A DNA stretch of 64,000 bases from Lytechinus pictus. Its lineage: Eukaryota; Echinodermata; Echinoidea; Temnopleuroida; Toxopneustidae. The position numbers and the translations under genes were made by a program. Where the stretch lies: assembly GCF_037042905.1 (NCBI RefSeq), contig NC_087257.1, positions 15,660,001 through 15,724,000 of the forward strand, in the 5' to 3' direction. Shown piece by piece: positions 47,501 through 58,369 of this stretch; the first letter of the stretch is position 1; each line of letters starts with the position of its first letter. Below the pieces are notes generated by a model. It had not been told where the DNA came from. It searched no databases and saw only the letters and a list, made by a program, of their open reading frames with translations.

Positions 47501-48965
47501 ATAGAGCAAAGTCTACTCTTTCCTATCCAAGTCATTGCAAGAAATTAAAATTGGCTGTACTATACAGTGCGTATTAAAAAAAAACGGGACAGATTTGAAA
47601 AGTCTATAAAAAATTTGTTTCAAATAATGATGTCTATATTTTGGTGTTAATAGATGCTCTAAGGTCTTATCTTTGAAATGCAATTAAAAAAGATAAATTT
47701 TGTTCATGCTTGAGCGAACACGGGACGTTTTTGTTGGGGGTTCAAAAAGAGGCTTGCGCCAGAATTGCAGAATATGAGTAATATGATGATCAGACTTCTT
47801 GCTAATCGGGAGACTTCATCTTGACCTTTTCATTATCTGTGCCACAATTTTCGAATTATGCTGTCAAATTTCATTTACAAATTTATTTATTTAATTGATA
47901 TTTTGTTTTTTTCATTTAAACTTCTCTTACCTTTTAATTTTCCTTCATAAGTAACTGAGAAAAGAAGATTTTTTGTCAACCCAAGCAAGAATATTTGAAT
48001 TATTAATTGGGAAAACTTGTGATTATTCAAATCCTTTTATTATGTGAAACAAATTATGTTATGTACCTTTAAAAGACATTAATCTTTTTTTCAAGGGGTC
48101 ATTAATTCCTTGACCAAGTTTATTTGCTTGACAGTAAACACAGGAAGGGATTCATGTCTTTCAATGACAATTATGTATTGAGTCAATTTTGAAGGAGCTA
48201 GATATGGCAGATCGGGAAAATCTATTAAAAAGTTGTGAGCGAGCGAAGTGAGCACGCAAATATTCCCACTTTTTTAATACAATATCAAATTTTGTGATAG
48301 ATTTTGACAAAATATTCAGAAAATAACACATTTTACTTTCTATCTTTCATTTTATTTCCTGTCCACTCTTTTTCTTGGTCATGATTTTTTTTTTAATTGA
48401 GGGGGGGGGGAGCATCACGAGCGCCCGCCCATCTGTGTGGCACTGTTCAAAAGGCACCATAACCTTTGTAGCACTCAATGAAAGGATTTGAATATAAAAA
48501 AATCCATGCTCTCCCATAATTCAATTGAAACAAAATTGTTTTAGCTTGAAGAAGGAATATTCAAAGCTAACAGAGAGCATATTAAAAAGAAACAATAGAA
48601 TAATTCAAGCAAATAAATAGATCTGAAAATAAATTTTGACCGCATGATTTGAAAATTAGTCCGATCATCATATCTATAATTTAATGCCATTTTGGCGCAA
48701 GCCTCCTTTTTAACCCCAGACAAAAACATTCCTAGTTCGCTCAAGCATGAACGAAACTAATTTTTTTTAATAGCATTTGAACTTTGAAATTGTATAGACT
48801 TTTCAAATCTGTCCCGTTTTTTTTCTATACGCACTGTATAGTAGAAATGCCCTTTTGTCTCAATTGGTGATTTAAAATGGTGTAATTTTCAATAAATAGG
48901 CAATATACATGATATAGAGGAGGGGGGGTGACTTTGACAGCACCTGAGAGGGCTAGGGTTCGATG
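44540..48965. repeat. Inverted tandem array, unit about 230-280 bp
   Basis: The unit carries ACTTGGAGAGGAAAGAGTAG, GCTCTATCAGCTA, a C-rich run, TATTGCCTATTTATTGGA and ATTGAGGCAAAAA. It is repeated about seven times forward from 44540 to about 46270. From about 46280 to 47560 the units run in reverse. A further reverse fragment follows the insertion (48837-48965). Within the reverse half a block of about 610 bp is duplicated (46320-46925 and 46930-47540). Confidence 0.85.
47565..48836. mobile_element. 1.27 kb foldback, TA-flanked, inside the tandem array
   Basis: CAGTGCGTATTAAAAA at the left and TATACGCACTG at the right, with TA on each side (47563-47564, 48837-48838). AACGGGACAGATTTGAAAAG pairs with its complement at the right, as do GCTTGAGCGAAC / GTTCGCTCAAGC words. 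Tc1/mariner-like ends; no transposase, and the short open frames are part of the arms. Confidence 0.88.
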
Positions 48966-49744
48966 TGCGTGTTAGTTAGTTAGTGTGTGACGTCATCAGT
49001 CCCCTCATTTCCATACCGACAAGGGTGTGCATTCATTCTTTTGTGAAATTAAGCGAGACTTAAGAATATCATAAGATTCCTATTTTAACATCCGATTTTA
49101 ATGACATTTTCGAGGTTTTGTTTGAGTTTTCTCTTTTCATTCAAATCAATTTTTCGGGGGGGGGGGTGGACGTTTTACCATTCTCTCGGGCTGTAAGACG
49201 ATTTCGAAAGTGTTTATGTGGGGGGGGGGGCGCTGTATCATTATACAAGAAATTTCACAAAGGTAATTTTCATATTTTTGTGCGTGGTTGCTGATTAAAC
49301 TGGTCCCCGTCCCCGGTTTCCATGCATCTCGTTCCTCCAGAAAGAATATGCCTATCGACATTGAGTGTGTCGAAATATGACTTGTTTATCTGACAAAGTG
49401 CATGCGTCGTGACGCGATTACGTAACATTACATTATTTGAGATTTGATTTTAAAGTTTATGTGGTAAATAATAAGTTAAGTTTGCTACCATAAACTGGCT
49501 TAATCAACATTCCTTGCAAGAAACAATCGTTTTTACCACCATCCAAAAATCGATAATTGTTAACAATGATCGATTTTTGGAAAGAGAGAAGGGCGAAATT
49601 AAATATTACTTTCTGAATATTAATAAATTAAAAAAATAATATTTAGAAAGTAAAAAATAGCACAAATCAGAGTACATATAATATGTACACTGATTTGTGC
49701 TTTTTTCCGCAAAAAAATAAAATCTTAGAATAAATAATATTCAA

Positions 49745-50341
49745 GGCTGGAGATATCTATATCTCAATAAATAGAGTAAAGTTCACAAAGCAAAAGGCTG
49801 AAAATTTGATCAAAATCGGAAACAAATAACAAAGTTATTGAATTTTAAAGATTTGCATTATTCCGGTGAAACAGTTCTAGGCATGTCTTTATCATTGAAT
49901 ATTCATTAGGTGGGCTGATGATGTCACATCCCCACTTGTTCTTTTGTATTTTATTATATGAAAGTATAGGATAGGTTTATTCAAATTTTTTCGATCAAGA
50001 ACTAAAACAATTTGATTGATTACTGATTGCATTAGTTATTTATTCCGCAACTTATTTCAATAATGGAGACACATCATTTACACATATATGAAAAATGAAA
50101 CATTTATGATTTCATGTAATAACACAATAAAACTGGAAGTGGGGATGTGACATCATCAGCCCACCTAATGAAAATTCATGACGATGTGCATGTACCTGTT
50201 TTCACAAAATATTGATAAACTTTAAAGTTCAATAACTTCGTTATGTGTTGTCCGATTTTGATGAAATTTTCAGCATTTTGCTTTGGGAATTTTACTCTAT
50301 TTATTTAGATATAAATATTTCCAGCCCGGACCTTCCCTTTA
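49745..50341. mobile_element. Foldback related to MITE family B
   Basis: AGGCTGGAGATATCTATATC at the left faces AGATATAAATATTTCCAGCC at the right. TGATGATGTCACATCCCCAC and its complement lie inside. It ends CCTTCCCTTTAA, recalling family B. The left end is degraded. Confidence 0.7.
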
Positions 50342-50424
50342 AGATAACATCAAGGCTTCATTTTATGAGATGCTATTCAGCCATTGCATATTATGACCGA
50401 CGGGCGTAAATACTGGGTGGATGG

Positions 50425-50700
50425 CATAGATTTAGATTTAGATTTTATTTCCGTTCAACATTTTTTTTAAAAATTTAATCAAAGTAACAATACATACATT
50501 TGTATTCAATATAATCGATAATATACAGACAAATCAATGAAATTTCGTAACAAATGTTGAATATAAATTAAACAATTTTATCAATGAAAAGAAACAAGAA
50601 ATGAACGGATGGACTTGCCAAGAAAAGCAAAAGCTTGTAGAGAAGGCAAGCCCCTAAACTTAGTTTCAATACTAATTATAAACAAACTATATACAACTCT
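50425..50700 (-). mobile_element. SINE-like retroposon, minus orientation
   Basis: Read on the minus strand it ends in AAATAAAATCTAAATCTAAA, a repeated 3' tail. It shares AAAGCTTGTAGAGAAGGC and layout with 14466-14640. Confidence 0.6.
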
Positions 50701-50946
50701 ATACAAAAATCGAGACGGAGTGGTATAAAGGAAAGATTTTGTATAATCATTACATATATATTCAGAGATGATGCAGCATTCGAAATCCTATACAAAATTC
50801 CATTCGTATTTGAAATATTTTAATGACACATAAGTGCTGTATGAAATTGTCCCCATGTCGCAAACCTGTAGCTATTGTAAACATTTCATACATTTTTGCA
50901 ATATTAGGTTTATTCATTGCTTTGTTTATTGGTTTCTCTTGTATAG

Positions 50947-51149
50947 GTGTTACTCATGGTCTTACTGGATCTTATACAGTCACGGTGATTACTTGTGCAG
51001 TGTTCTGGGGTATTTCTTTCCTTCTCTTTGCCGTTGTCTACCTCCTGTACCGCCGCCGACAAAAGAGGGCGTTAGAAGCTGTGAGAATATCAGCAAAATC
51101 ACAATTACATGTACACAGTGATGAAAACTATGCAACGAAGAGCCTATAA
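50947..51149 (+). CDS. SLC16-like transporter, exon 7 (TM12 and C-terminus)
   Basis: The last 66 residues and stop. VTHGLTGSYTVTVITCAVFW and the following hydrophobic run form the last helix. It stops at a basic RRRQKR cytoplasmic edge and a short tail ending NYATKSL. Acceptor TTGTATAG; the phase 1 codon G|GT completes LPG. The exon is 7.8 kb from exon 6, but the phase fit and its last-helix character make the join convincing. Open sequence upstream of 50947 in the same frame is intronic. Confidence 0.85.
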
Positions 51150-51666
51150 AAGGTAACGTTGGAAGCAATACATACTTGGAGGCTAGGCATGACAATGGGG
51201 AAAAATGCAAGATTTTAAAAAGATTTAAAAACATAAAAAAGAGAAATATTGCTGAAGATGTCGACTTGAAGGAGCTGAAGAAAACAAGTTTAATGGATGA
51301 TGTTTATTTAGAGTACAGCACCGGGAAGTTTACTAAGGTCCGCAGTGTTTTCAAGTTGGTTATTATTCATTGCAGAAATATGAGAGAAACATCTTATAGG
51401 TTTGTTGAAAATCCAGCAAAGAATATAAAGCTTAAAGATTTTCATAGTTATCACGTTTGACAACTTACACATGGGAGCAGCTATACCAATATAATCATAG
51501 CATCCACGGTATGAATTCAAAAAAAAAATCTATCTTTCCTGTATATTGATTTACGAAAGGAGAATGTGATTGCTGACATATTAAATGAGCAGGTTGAATC
51601 ATGAATCAATAGTAGTTGATGGCGCTAACTTGGTATTATGGGGATGGTACGATGTATTTATTTAGA

Positions 51667-51672
51667 AATAAA
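51667..51672 (+). terminator. Candidate polyadenylation signal of the transporter
   Basis: AATAAA 518 bp downstream of the stop. Common in AT-rich DNA; candidate only. Confidence 0.35.
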
Positions 51673-51932
51673 GCACAACCCTTAAGGACTGGGGGCGTCA
51701 TGATGCCCCCCCCCCCCTTCAATGCTTCGCGCGATATTTCCAAAACGCAAAAAGATAGCGCTACAAAACTGTATGACTTTTTTATTTGAAGTCTCGCGCA
51801 ACTTTTGAGACCAAATTAGCGACATACGGGTATATCATCGCGACTGATGCCACGTGACTTTTTACGAGACAATGTCATGCCGAAAATGGCCGGCTTATTT
51901 TTATACTTTGTCTACAAATTAGTGTACGTGGG

Positions 51933-52195
51933 CAGGGGCGGAAATCTCTCCCAAAAGGTATGGGGGACAAGGGGCTGAAAAATTTGACGAAGCAAAAAAA
52001 AAAGAAAGAAAAAAAGGTTATCACCAAAAAGTTCAAGTCATTTCGACAAAAATACAGGTTTTATTTCGATTTTGAATGATGAATTTCTTACCATCATAAA
52101 AGACCAGAAATAGTAGGGGGACATTTGATATTGTGTCCCCCCCCCCTACCATTTTGAGTAGGGGGGACACGTCCCCCCTGGGATTTCCGCCCATG
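51933..52195. mobile_element. hAT-like MITE with near-perfect 8 bp duplication
   Basis: CAGGGGCGGAAATC at the left and GGGATTTCCGCCCATG at the right, flanked by TACGTGGG (51925-51932) and TACATGGG (52196-52203). The interior is shared with copies at 8998 and 32224. Confidence 0.87.
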
Positions 52196-52203
52196 TACAT
52201 GGG

Positions 52204-53516
52204 AGATGAAATTCATAAAAGGGTGCTTATTTTTCGTTCTAATTGGTCTGCTTAATTAATTTAGGGTTTAATTTAGTTGTTAAATGGTCTGTAACGATTG
52301 AAAAAAAAAATTGAAAAACAAAAGATGTAAAAACAACGAAATACATATGAAATTCTAAAAACAAAGATATATACATCAGTGCGGAAAAAATTAAATTACA
52401 AAGATGACATCTGGAAAAAAGAAGAAGAAAATTTGAAGTGAAATTGGGTGTTAAATTTGAAAATAATGTTTTTCACGAATATATTTGCATATTTTATTCA
52501 TGATAAAAAAAATCATTATTTCCATATTTGTTTATACTGGCTTGTGGTTTATGTGGTAAAGAATGTGAGTACCAAATTTCCTCGTGATCGCGCGAACGGC
52601 GGCCAAGATCAGAAGGGGGGGGGGCATCATGCACCCCCCCCCGTCCTCATTACATAGCCAAGTCCTTTGAGGTTAACTCTGTGTACATATCATTGATATC
52701 AATCCATAAAAATCAATCAGAGAACTAAAAAACGTCGTTCTCTACTGTATTTTCATGTAAATTACATTGCATATTTATGTATACTATATCCTATGCAATG
52801 AATGGAATTTTTTAATGATTTGAATAAGCTGAAAACGTACCAGGACTGCATCGTGCTGAGAGGCAAAGAATGCAGTAACAGTACATGACGGATCGTTACG
52901 TCATACGTCATCATATCATAATAAAATGGGGAAAAAATAGCAGCTTTGAAGGCAATACGGTCGCTTGTTAAGTCAGACAATGATACATTGACACGACTTA
53001 GCAAATCATTAGATCATGTTTGACTTGACAAACTTATCTACTATTTAATAGGACATTTTTTGTACTATATCATGTATATGTTTTTCTACTGTATTATTAT
53101 ATATTTTTGCCAATTATATATATATATAAATTATACAATCTATTCATGAAAAAATAAATTGCTTCAATACATACATGTACATTATATCATTGTCAGTGAA
53201 AATTTTGTTGTTCCATGTTGTACAATTGATTGTTTCAGAATATCATAAAGAGAATATCATGCAAGACGATCGGTAATACCATGGAGGCAAAAGGGATGGA
53301 GTACCATCTCACTAATTTCCTCTGAAGCCACGTTTGATGCCGCAGGGTTAACACATGGCAGGCATATGTTTCACTTGATATTTTCTTGCAGACTGTACAC
53401 AAAAGATCCCTACCTCACTGCAGACTTACGGGCCAGGAAATATTCTTTAGTTATGATGACCACTGCCTGTGGTCAGATAGTATGAGCAGACACACTGCGA
53501 ATCCCCCCCCCCCCCC

Positions 53517-53547
<31 letters not shown>

Positions 53548-55757
53548 TTGCAATGTTTATCAAAATGTGTTTTTACTTGAGTGGTCGAACCTGTGGCACA
53601 TGACATTACAAATATATATATATTCCCTATAACTAATCTTAATTTCTTGTAATGTGGAAGTGTTTGGAAATTGTAAAATGTTGATTTAAGAATTGTCAAA
53701 TTCTGAGGCTTTTTCACATATTAAGTTATGATGACATTTCCAAAACTATCCCCAACATGGTCAAAGTTCATTGACCTTGAATGACCTTGGTCATGTGACC
53801 TGAAACTCATGCAAGATGGATAGAGATACTTGATTATCCCTATGTTCAAGTTACATTAAAAAGGTCCACATACTTTCCAAGTTAAGATGACATTTAACAA
53901 ACTTAACCTTGGTTAAAATTTGAATGTTGACGACGATGCCGCCACTGTCAGAAAAGCAGCGCCTATAGTCTCGCTCTGCTATTGCAGGCAAGACAAAAAA
54001 AACTCCTCAACTTCTCTCCCTCTCTCTATGCACCTCTCCCTCCCCCCCCCCCTCTACCTTTTCTCTCTTTCTCCCTCTCTCTTTCTCTCCCTCCCTCCCC
54101 AAGCCTCTATCTCTCCAATTATGTTTATGATCTTAATAGTCCCGGGAAATAGTCCATAAGTATTGATAATCTACTATGAGAGATTATTTTACTTCACCAA
54201 AATTAATAAAAACAAACCAGTGCAGTGTTTTAGAAATAATTACAACAATTTGGTAGAAATCATTTATTGCACAATAATTTTGACACAAAATCACACAGTA
54301 CAATCACTTAATATTAGATGTAGAGTTCTGTCATTAAACTATATTAAAAAAACACATGAAGAAAAAATGTATTCACAGCTTCATGAACTACATGTGTATG
54401 GGAACAGTACAGGGGCCATGGAATGGTTTTGGAAGTGGGAAGGGGCTGACCTTAAAAATGTGGAGGGCTGAGGCCAATGTACGGGTGAATGCGCCCAAAG
54501 AAGCCAATCGACTGGTGAAACCTCACAACAGAGAATTTTTTTTCCTTTGTTATTTTTTTAAAAATTCAAACACACTATAATGCACGGATATGCAGGCCTT
54601 TTTTAATCTCAGATGATTCCATTTCACCAACATTTATTACTTGTCAAACTTATCAGAACCACTTTTGTGTAATAAAATATATACTCATTTTTACAAATCT
54701 GAAGCATCCGAGAACGAATCAACAATGGTACGCCAGGCTTCACGATCTGCCCTGAGAGTTGGAAAGCCATGGCAGGTCATTATACTTACATGTATAAGAG
54801 GTCGACAAAGTGACCCTTATTGTAGTTTATGGGAACTAATAATAATAATATACAATAATACACATCATTTAAGATATAACTTTGAATTAGATGCAAGAGG
54901 TACAGTTTGGACACATCCCAGGCATTGTCAATGGTTTAAGCGGTCGCAAAGGGAACAAATGATGATAAGTATTCTTATACTCAAGCAAAATCATGTGATA
55001 TATATTTCATGAGATATGATGTGGATCCGTGTATTTTTAAGTGGGCCATCTTTAATTCTGTAATCTCATTGGTCAATTTATTTGTGAGACAAATTGGAGA
55101 CGAATCGGGTAACATGAGCCTGTATCACCCGTTTAATGTTCAGCTGTTGTTGTTTTCATTGTTACACGCATGCCAGTGCTGTTTTCAACCACATTATATG
55201 AGACCGTAGTACGCGGTACGTAAGTGTACTTAAACATCGCTCTGCATACTATTTGCGCATCAATTTCAATGTCAAAATGCAAATTCCTTTTACCGTGATC
55301 ATTGCGATGTCACAAATCACTTGCAAAAGGCAGAATTTTGCAGTTTTGTGGTTCTATTCTATTGATTTCCGTTATTCTGCAATAATATAAGGATACACTT
55401 AAGAGATAAAAATCATCACACCATGTTTGTTCATACAAAATACAGGAAATATCTACGTTCTGGACTCAGTAACAGAAAGGTTAGCGATCAATCGCAGACA
55501 ATTCCCATATTATGCAAACAAGCACGGTTTAACTATTGCTATTTAAATTCATCCTCGTCCCAAACCATGATCGGTCATTATTCTTTACTCATGACTGCTA
55601 ATAGCAGGTCATTAGTAAATCTATATGTTAGGCCAAACATATGATTACTCACACATGCACCGGCAACCAATCAGGATCGCATTTGTCACCTCAAATGCAT
55701 AAGGGGACATTAGGTTACTATCATTATGGAGGGGGATACAGCACCTCGGCTTCTTGA
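52204..55757. other. Intergenic stretch between transporter and hydroxylase
   Basis: AT-rich with a C/A run (53503-53545), a DR-type repeat fragment (53740-53995), a pyrimidine tract (54010-54110) and a hAT-like fragment near 54409-54475 (CAGGGGCCATGGAATGG). No exon with consistent splice sites was recognised; frames at 54163-55209 lack any domain. Confidence 0.55.
53740..53995. repeat. Fragment of the TGACCT repeat family
   Basis: CCCCAACATGGTCAAAGTTC, TGACCTTGAATGACCTTGG and a right end GCGCCTATAGTCTCGCTCTG match the array at 56850-57720. Confidence 0.75.
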
Positions 55758-55941
55758 TCAGGATAACCCAGACTGCAAGGCTCTGTACTCTGTCAGGTGG
55801 TCATTGTTCCATTCATCGTACCAACGGCAGCTTCCATGCTCGTACTCGTCACAGCTCACCCTCGGCTGGCCCGGTGCTCTGGCAGGCAAGGCTGGCTCAG
55901 GTGCCCTCCTGCCAAGGTAGGCAAAGCTCTGATAATAGTAC
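55758..55941 (-). CDS. Prolyl 4-hydroxylase-like, last exon
   Basis: A 184 bp exon encodes the C-terminal 60 residues: YYYQSFAYLGRRAPEPALPA through YEHGSCRWYDEWNNDHLTEY and the stop TGA at 55758-55760. The tail, with two cysteines and many aromatic and acidic residues, lies beyond the catalytic core; I do not recognise it as a named domain. The acceptor TTTATCCCAG completes a split Trp with the previous exon (TG|G), giving IIQRWYYYQ, which continues naturally from the end of the hydroxylase fold. Confidence 0.88.
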
Positions 55942-55969
55942 CTGGGATAAAGGAGAGGATTAAATGGCA

Positions 55970-56460
55970 GTTGTGGTAACAACCTCACACTGAGTTTGAA
56001 CAGAATCTCATAAAATGACCCCTCAAGTATTTTGTATAAATAATAAAATAGGTGCTGCATGGCTCTGGAAGAAAATGTGTAATGGCTGAGAAATAAGCAA
56101 AATAAACACAGAATTCCATCAAATGCCTGGTATTTTCCAAGCAATATTAATACACTGTCCCCCATATGCTTTTGGCAATAGTGATCAGTTGTCAGTTGTC
56201 AGTTTTCAGCTAGGATTTCATGATTTCACAAAGAGAAGTTTAATGTACCAGGGGGCCGTTTCATAAAGTTGTTCGTAAGATAAAAGCGACTTTAAGAACG
56301 ACTGGTGAACCTTTCTTACGCACTAAACCATCACCAATGAATATACCATTTACCACAAGAAAGGATCACCAGTCGTTCTTAAAGTCGCTCTTAACTTACG
56401 AACAGCTTTATGAAACACCCATCCGGTCTAGATCTATGATAATAGGGTGACAATTAAACT
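55970..56460. repeat. Dispersed repeat with MITE A inserted
   Basis: CTCTGGAAGAAAATGTGTAA, TAATACACTGTCCC and GTGACAATTAAACTAG match copies at 20645-20940 and 62520-63070. A complete MITE A copy occupies 56251-56424 within it. Confidence 0.65.
56251..56424. mobile_element. MITE family A, intact copy
   Basis: GGGGGCCGTTTCATAAAGTT at the left, AACAGCTTTATGAAACACCC at the right, near-perfect arms through CGACTTTAAGAACGACTGG. It serves as the reference for the interrupted copy at 11153-11926. Confidence 0.85.
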
Positions 56461-56849
56461 AGATTTTCTAAAAAAAAACATTTGTTTGCTGCAACTTCAT
56501 TATTTTTACCTTTAAACTGAACACCCGTAAACCTATACAAATTAATACATTCAAACCGTTCTAAAAGGCCACACAAAGGAGAAATGTAGTATTTATGAGC
56601 AGGTGGTCTTTGAGGAAGCCTTTCTGCAATACATTTTTCACAAAGCGGAAAAGTTATTATAGTGAAACAAAACAGGCGGTCTATATAGACAGTTGCTCCT
56701 TCCCCACAAGGCAGTTGCTTATGCAGACCTTTTTATTTCGATAATAATATCAGATTTCCGCTTTTATATCAGAACAAGTGGAATGCCTCTGGCCGTCTCA
56801 CCTGCATCACGCGATTCAATATAGCAGCAGTGCTGATTTTGAAAACTAC

Positions 56850-57720
56850 TATAACTCGCACAAGATGTTCAGTGATACTTGGTTACTCTTATTTCCACGT
56901 TTTATGAACTAGACCAATACACTTATAGAGATATGATGGCAATTCAACAAATACCCCCAACGTGGCCAAAGTTCTTTGACCTTACATGACCTTTGACCTT
57001 GATCATGTGACCTGAAACTCGCACAGGATGTTCAGTGATACTTGATTACTATTATGTCCAAGTTTTATGAACTAGACCAACACACTTTCAAATTTATGGC
57101 TGTAATTCAACAAATACCCCAATTTGGCCAAAGTTCATTGACCCTAAATGACCTTTGACCTTGATAATATGACCTGAAACTTGCACAGGATGTTTAGTAA
57201 TACTTGATTACTATTATGTCCAAGTTTCATGAATCAGATCCATAAACTTTCAAAGTTATGATGGTAATTCAACAGATACCCCCAATTCGGCCAAAGTTCA
57301 TTGACCCTAAATGACCTTTGACCTTGGTCATGTGATGTGAAACTCATGCAGGATGTTCAGTGATACTTGATTAACCTTATGTATAAGTTTCATGAACTAG
57401 GTCCATATATTTTCTAAGTTATGATGACATTTCAAAAACTTAACCTTAGGTTAAGATTTTGATGTTGATTCCCCCAACATGGTCTAAGTTCATTGACCCT
57501 AAATGACCTTTGACCTTGGTCATGTGACATGAAACTCAGGCAGGATGTTCAGTAATACTTGATTAACCTTATGGCCAAGTTTCATGAACTAGGTCCATAT
57601 ACTTTCTAAGTTATGCTGTCATTTCAAAAACTTAACCTCAGGTTAAGATTTGGTGTTGACGCCGTCGCCGTCGGAAAAGCGGCGCCTATAGTCTCACTCT
57701 GCTATGCAGGTGAGACAAAA
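56850..57720. repeat. Tandem repeat of about 165-195 bp with TGACCTTTGACCT sites
   Basis: Four to five units share GGCCAAAGTTCATTGACC, ATGACCTTTGACCTTG, CATGTGACCTGAAACT and GGATGTTCAGTGATACTTGA. Each unit holds TGACCT-T-TGACCT, a direct repeat of the nuclear-receptor half-site with one-base spacing. The right end (CGGCGCCTATAGTCTCACTC) is shared with 53995. The array lies in the last intron of the hydroxylase. Confidence 0.88.
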
Positions 57721-57999
57721 ATGACTCTAAGCGTTCTACAGATGTCATTAGCCTGATCATCAGATCATGGCTTTTGCAGACACCATGCATATGTATTCCT
57801 TTCTCCACTCCCTGGGGAACAATTTAACATTCTTGATATCCAGAAATAGGATAAAATGAAAGAAAAAAATAACAGCTTGCTATACATGCAGGTACTTTAG
57901 CAAAAGCTTGGTTAATTGCCCAGGTGCAACAGGTGTGACAGCCCTTTTTGGGACCAAAGAAACACTTTAATACTTTCAAATAGGGTATTCGTATTGCAT

Positions 58000-58221
58000 A
58001 TATTACCCTTGCCAGGTGCTCTAGACACCCCTTTATTTCCCTAGCTAAGCTAGTCTACTGATTGCCGTGCTAGCAGCTTTTTGAGGAATTACTTCCTGCC
58101 AGTACATTGTGGATCAATTTTTGCTGAAGGAAATTACGCCATGACTGGGATTCAAATCAACGACCCTCTGTTTCAAAGTCCGAAGACCAATCCACTAGGC
58201 CACAACGCTCGCGTTATTAGT
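58000..58221 (-). mobile_element. tRNA-derived SINE
   Basis: On the minus strand TGGCCTAGTGGATTGG (A-box-like) is followed about 35 bp later by GATTTGAATCCCAG (B-box-like), then a body with TTGCTGAAGG-type words reversed. A paralogous copy at 63475-63650 has the same order. Stem mismatches and the attached body argue against a functional tRNA. Confidence 0.65.
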
Positions 58222-58230
58222 TCAACTTAC

Positions 58231-58369
58231 CATCTCTGAATAATGTATTTATGTCCTTTCCTGACCTGGGCTGCCTCATGTACAGAGATGGGTTCACATT
58301 CTCCGTTGCTGTTCATGTTATTCCAGACGATTGCCTGACCTCTCTTTGGCTTCACGCTGATTCCCAACT
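58231..58369 (-). CDS. Prolyl 4-hydroxylase-like, exon with distal His and 2OG-binding Lys
   Basis: Encodes about residues 166-210 of the partial protein: LGISVKPKRGQAIVWNNMNS, then CEPISVHEAAQVRKGHKYII. The His of SVHEAA (about 195) is the third iron ligand. The Lys ten residues later (about 205) is the 2-oxoglutarate-binding position; this H(x)9K spacing is exact for prolyl 4-hydroxylases. Acceptor TTCTGGCACAG, donor AGATG|GTAAGT. The previous exon must supply one G, which fits the GC donor at 59480. Confidence 0.92.

Larger units (their letters stand above)
43160..50946 (+). other. SLC16-like transporter intron 6 (7.8 kb)
   Basis: Phase 1 intron. It contains an alternating TG/CG tract at 43742-43810 that could form Z-DNA, an AT-rich stretch (43860-44540) with nothing recognised, the inverted tandem array 44540-48965, MITE B-like remains near 49000-49175, another foldback (49745-50341) and a SINE-like copy (50425-50700). 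No coding exon was found inside. Confidence 0.8.

Noticed and set aside
48541..48744. 67-codon minus frame
   Set aside because: Lies inside the arm of a foldback transposon, with no transposase motif.
58137..58215. A tRNA gene on the minus strand
   Set aside because: A and B boxes are present but the stems mismatch, and a SINE body is attached that recurs at 63475.
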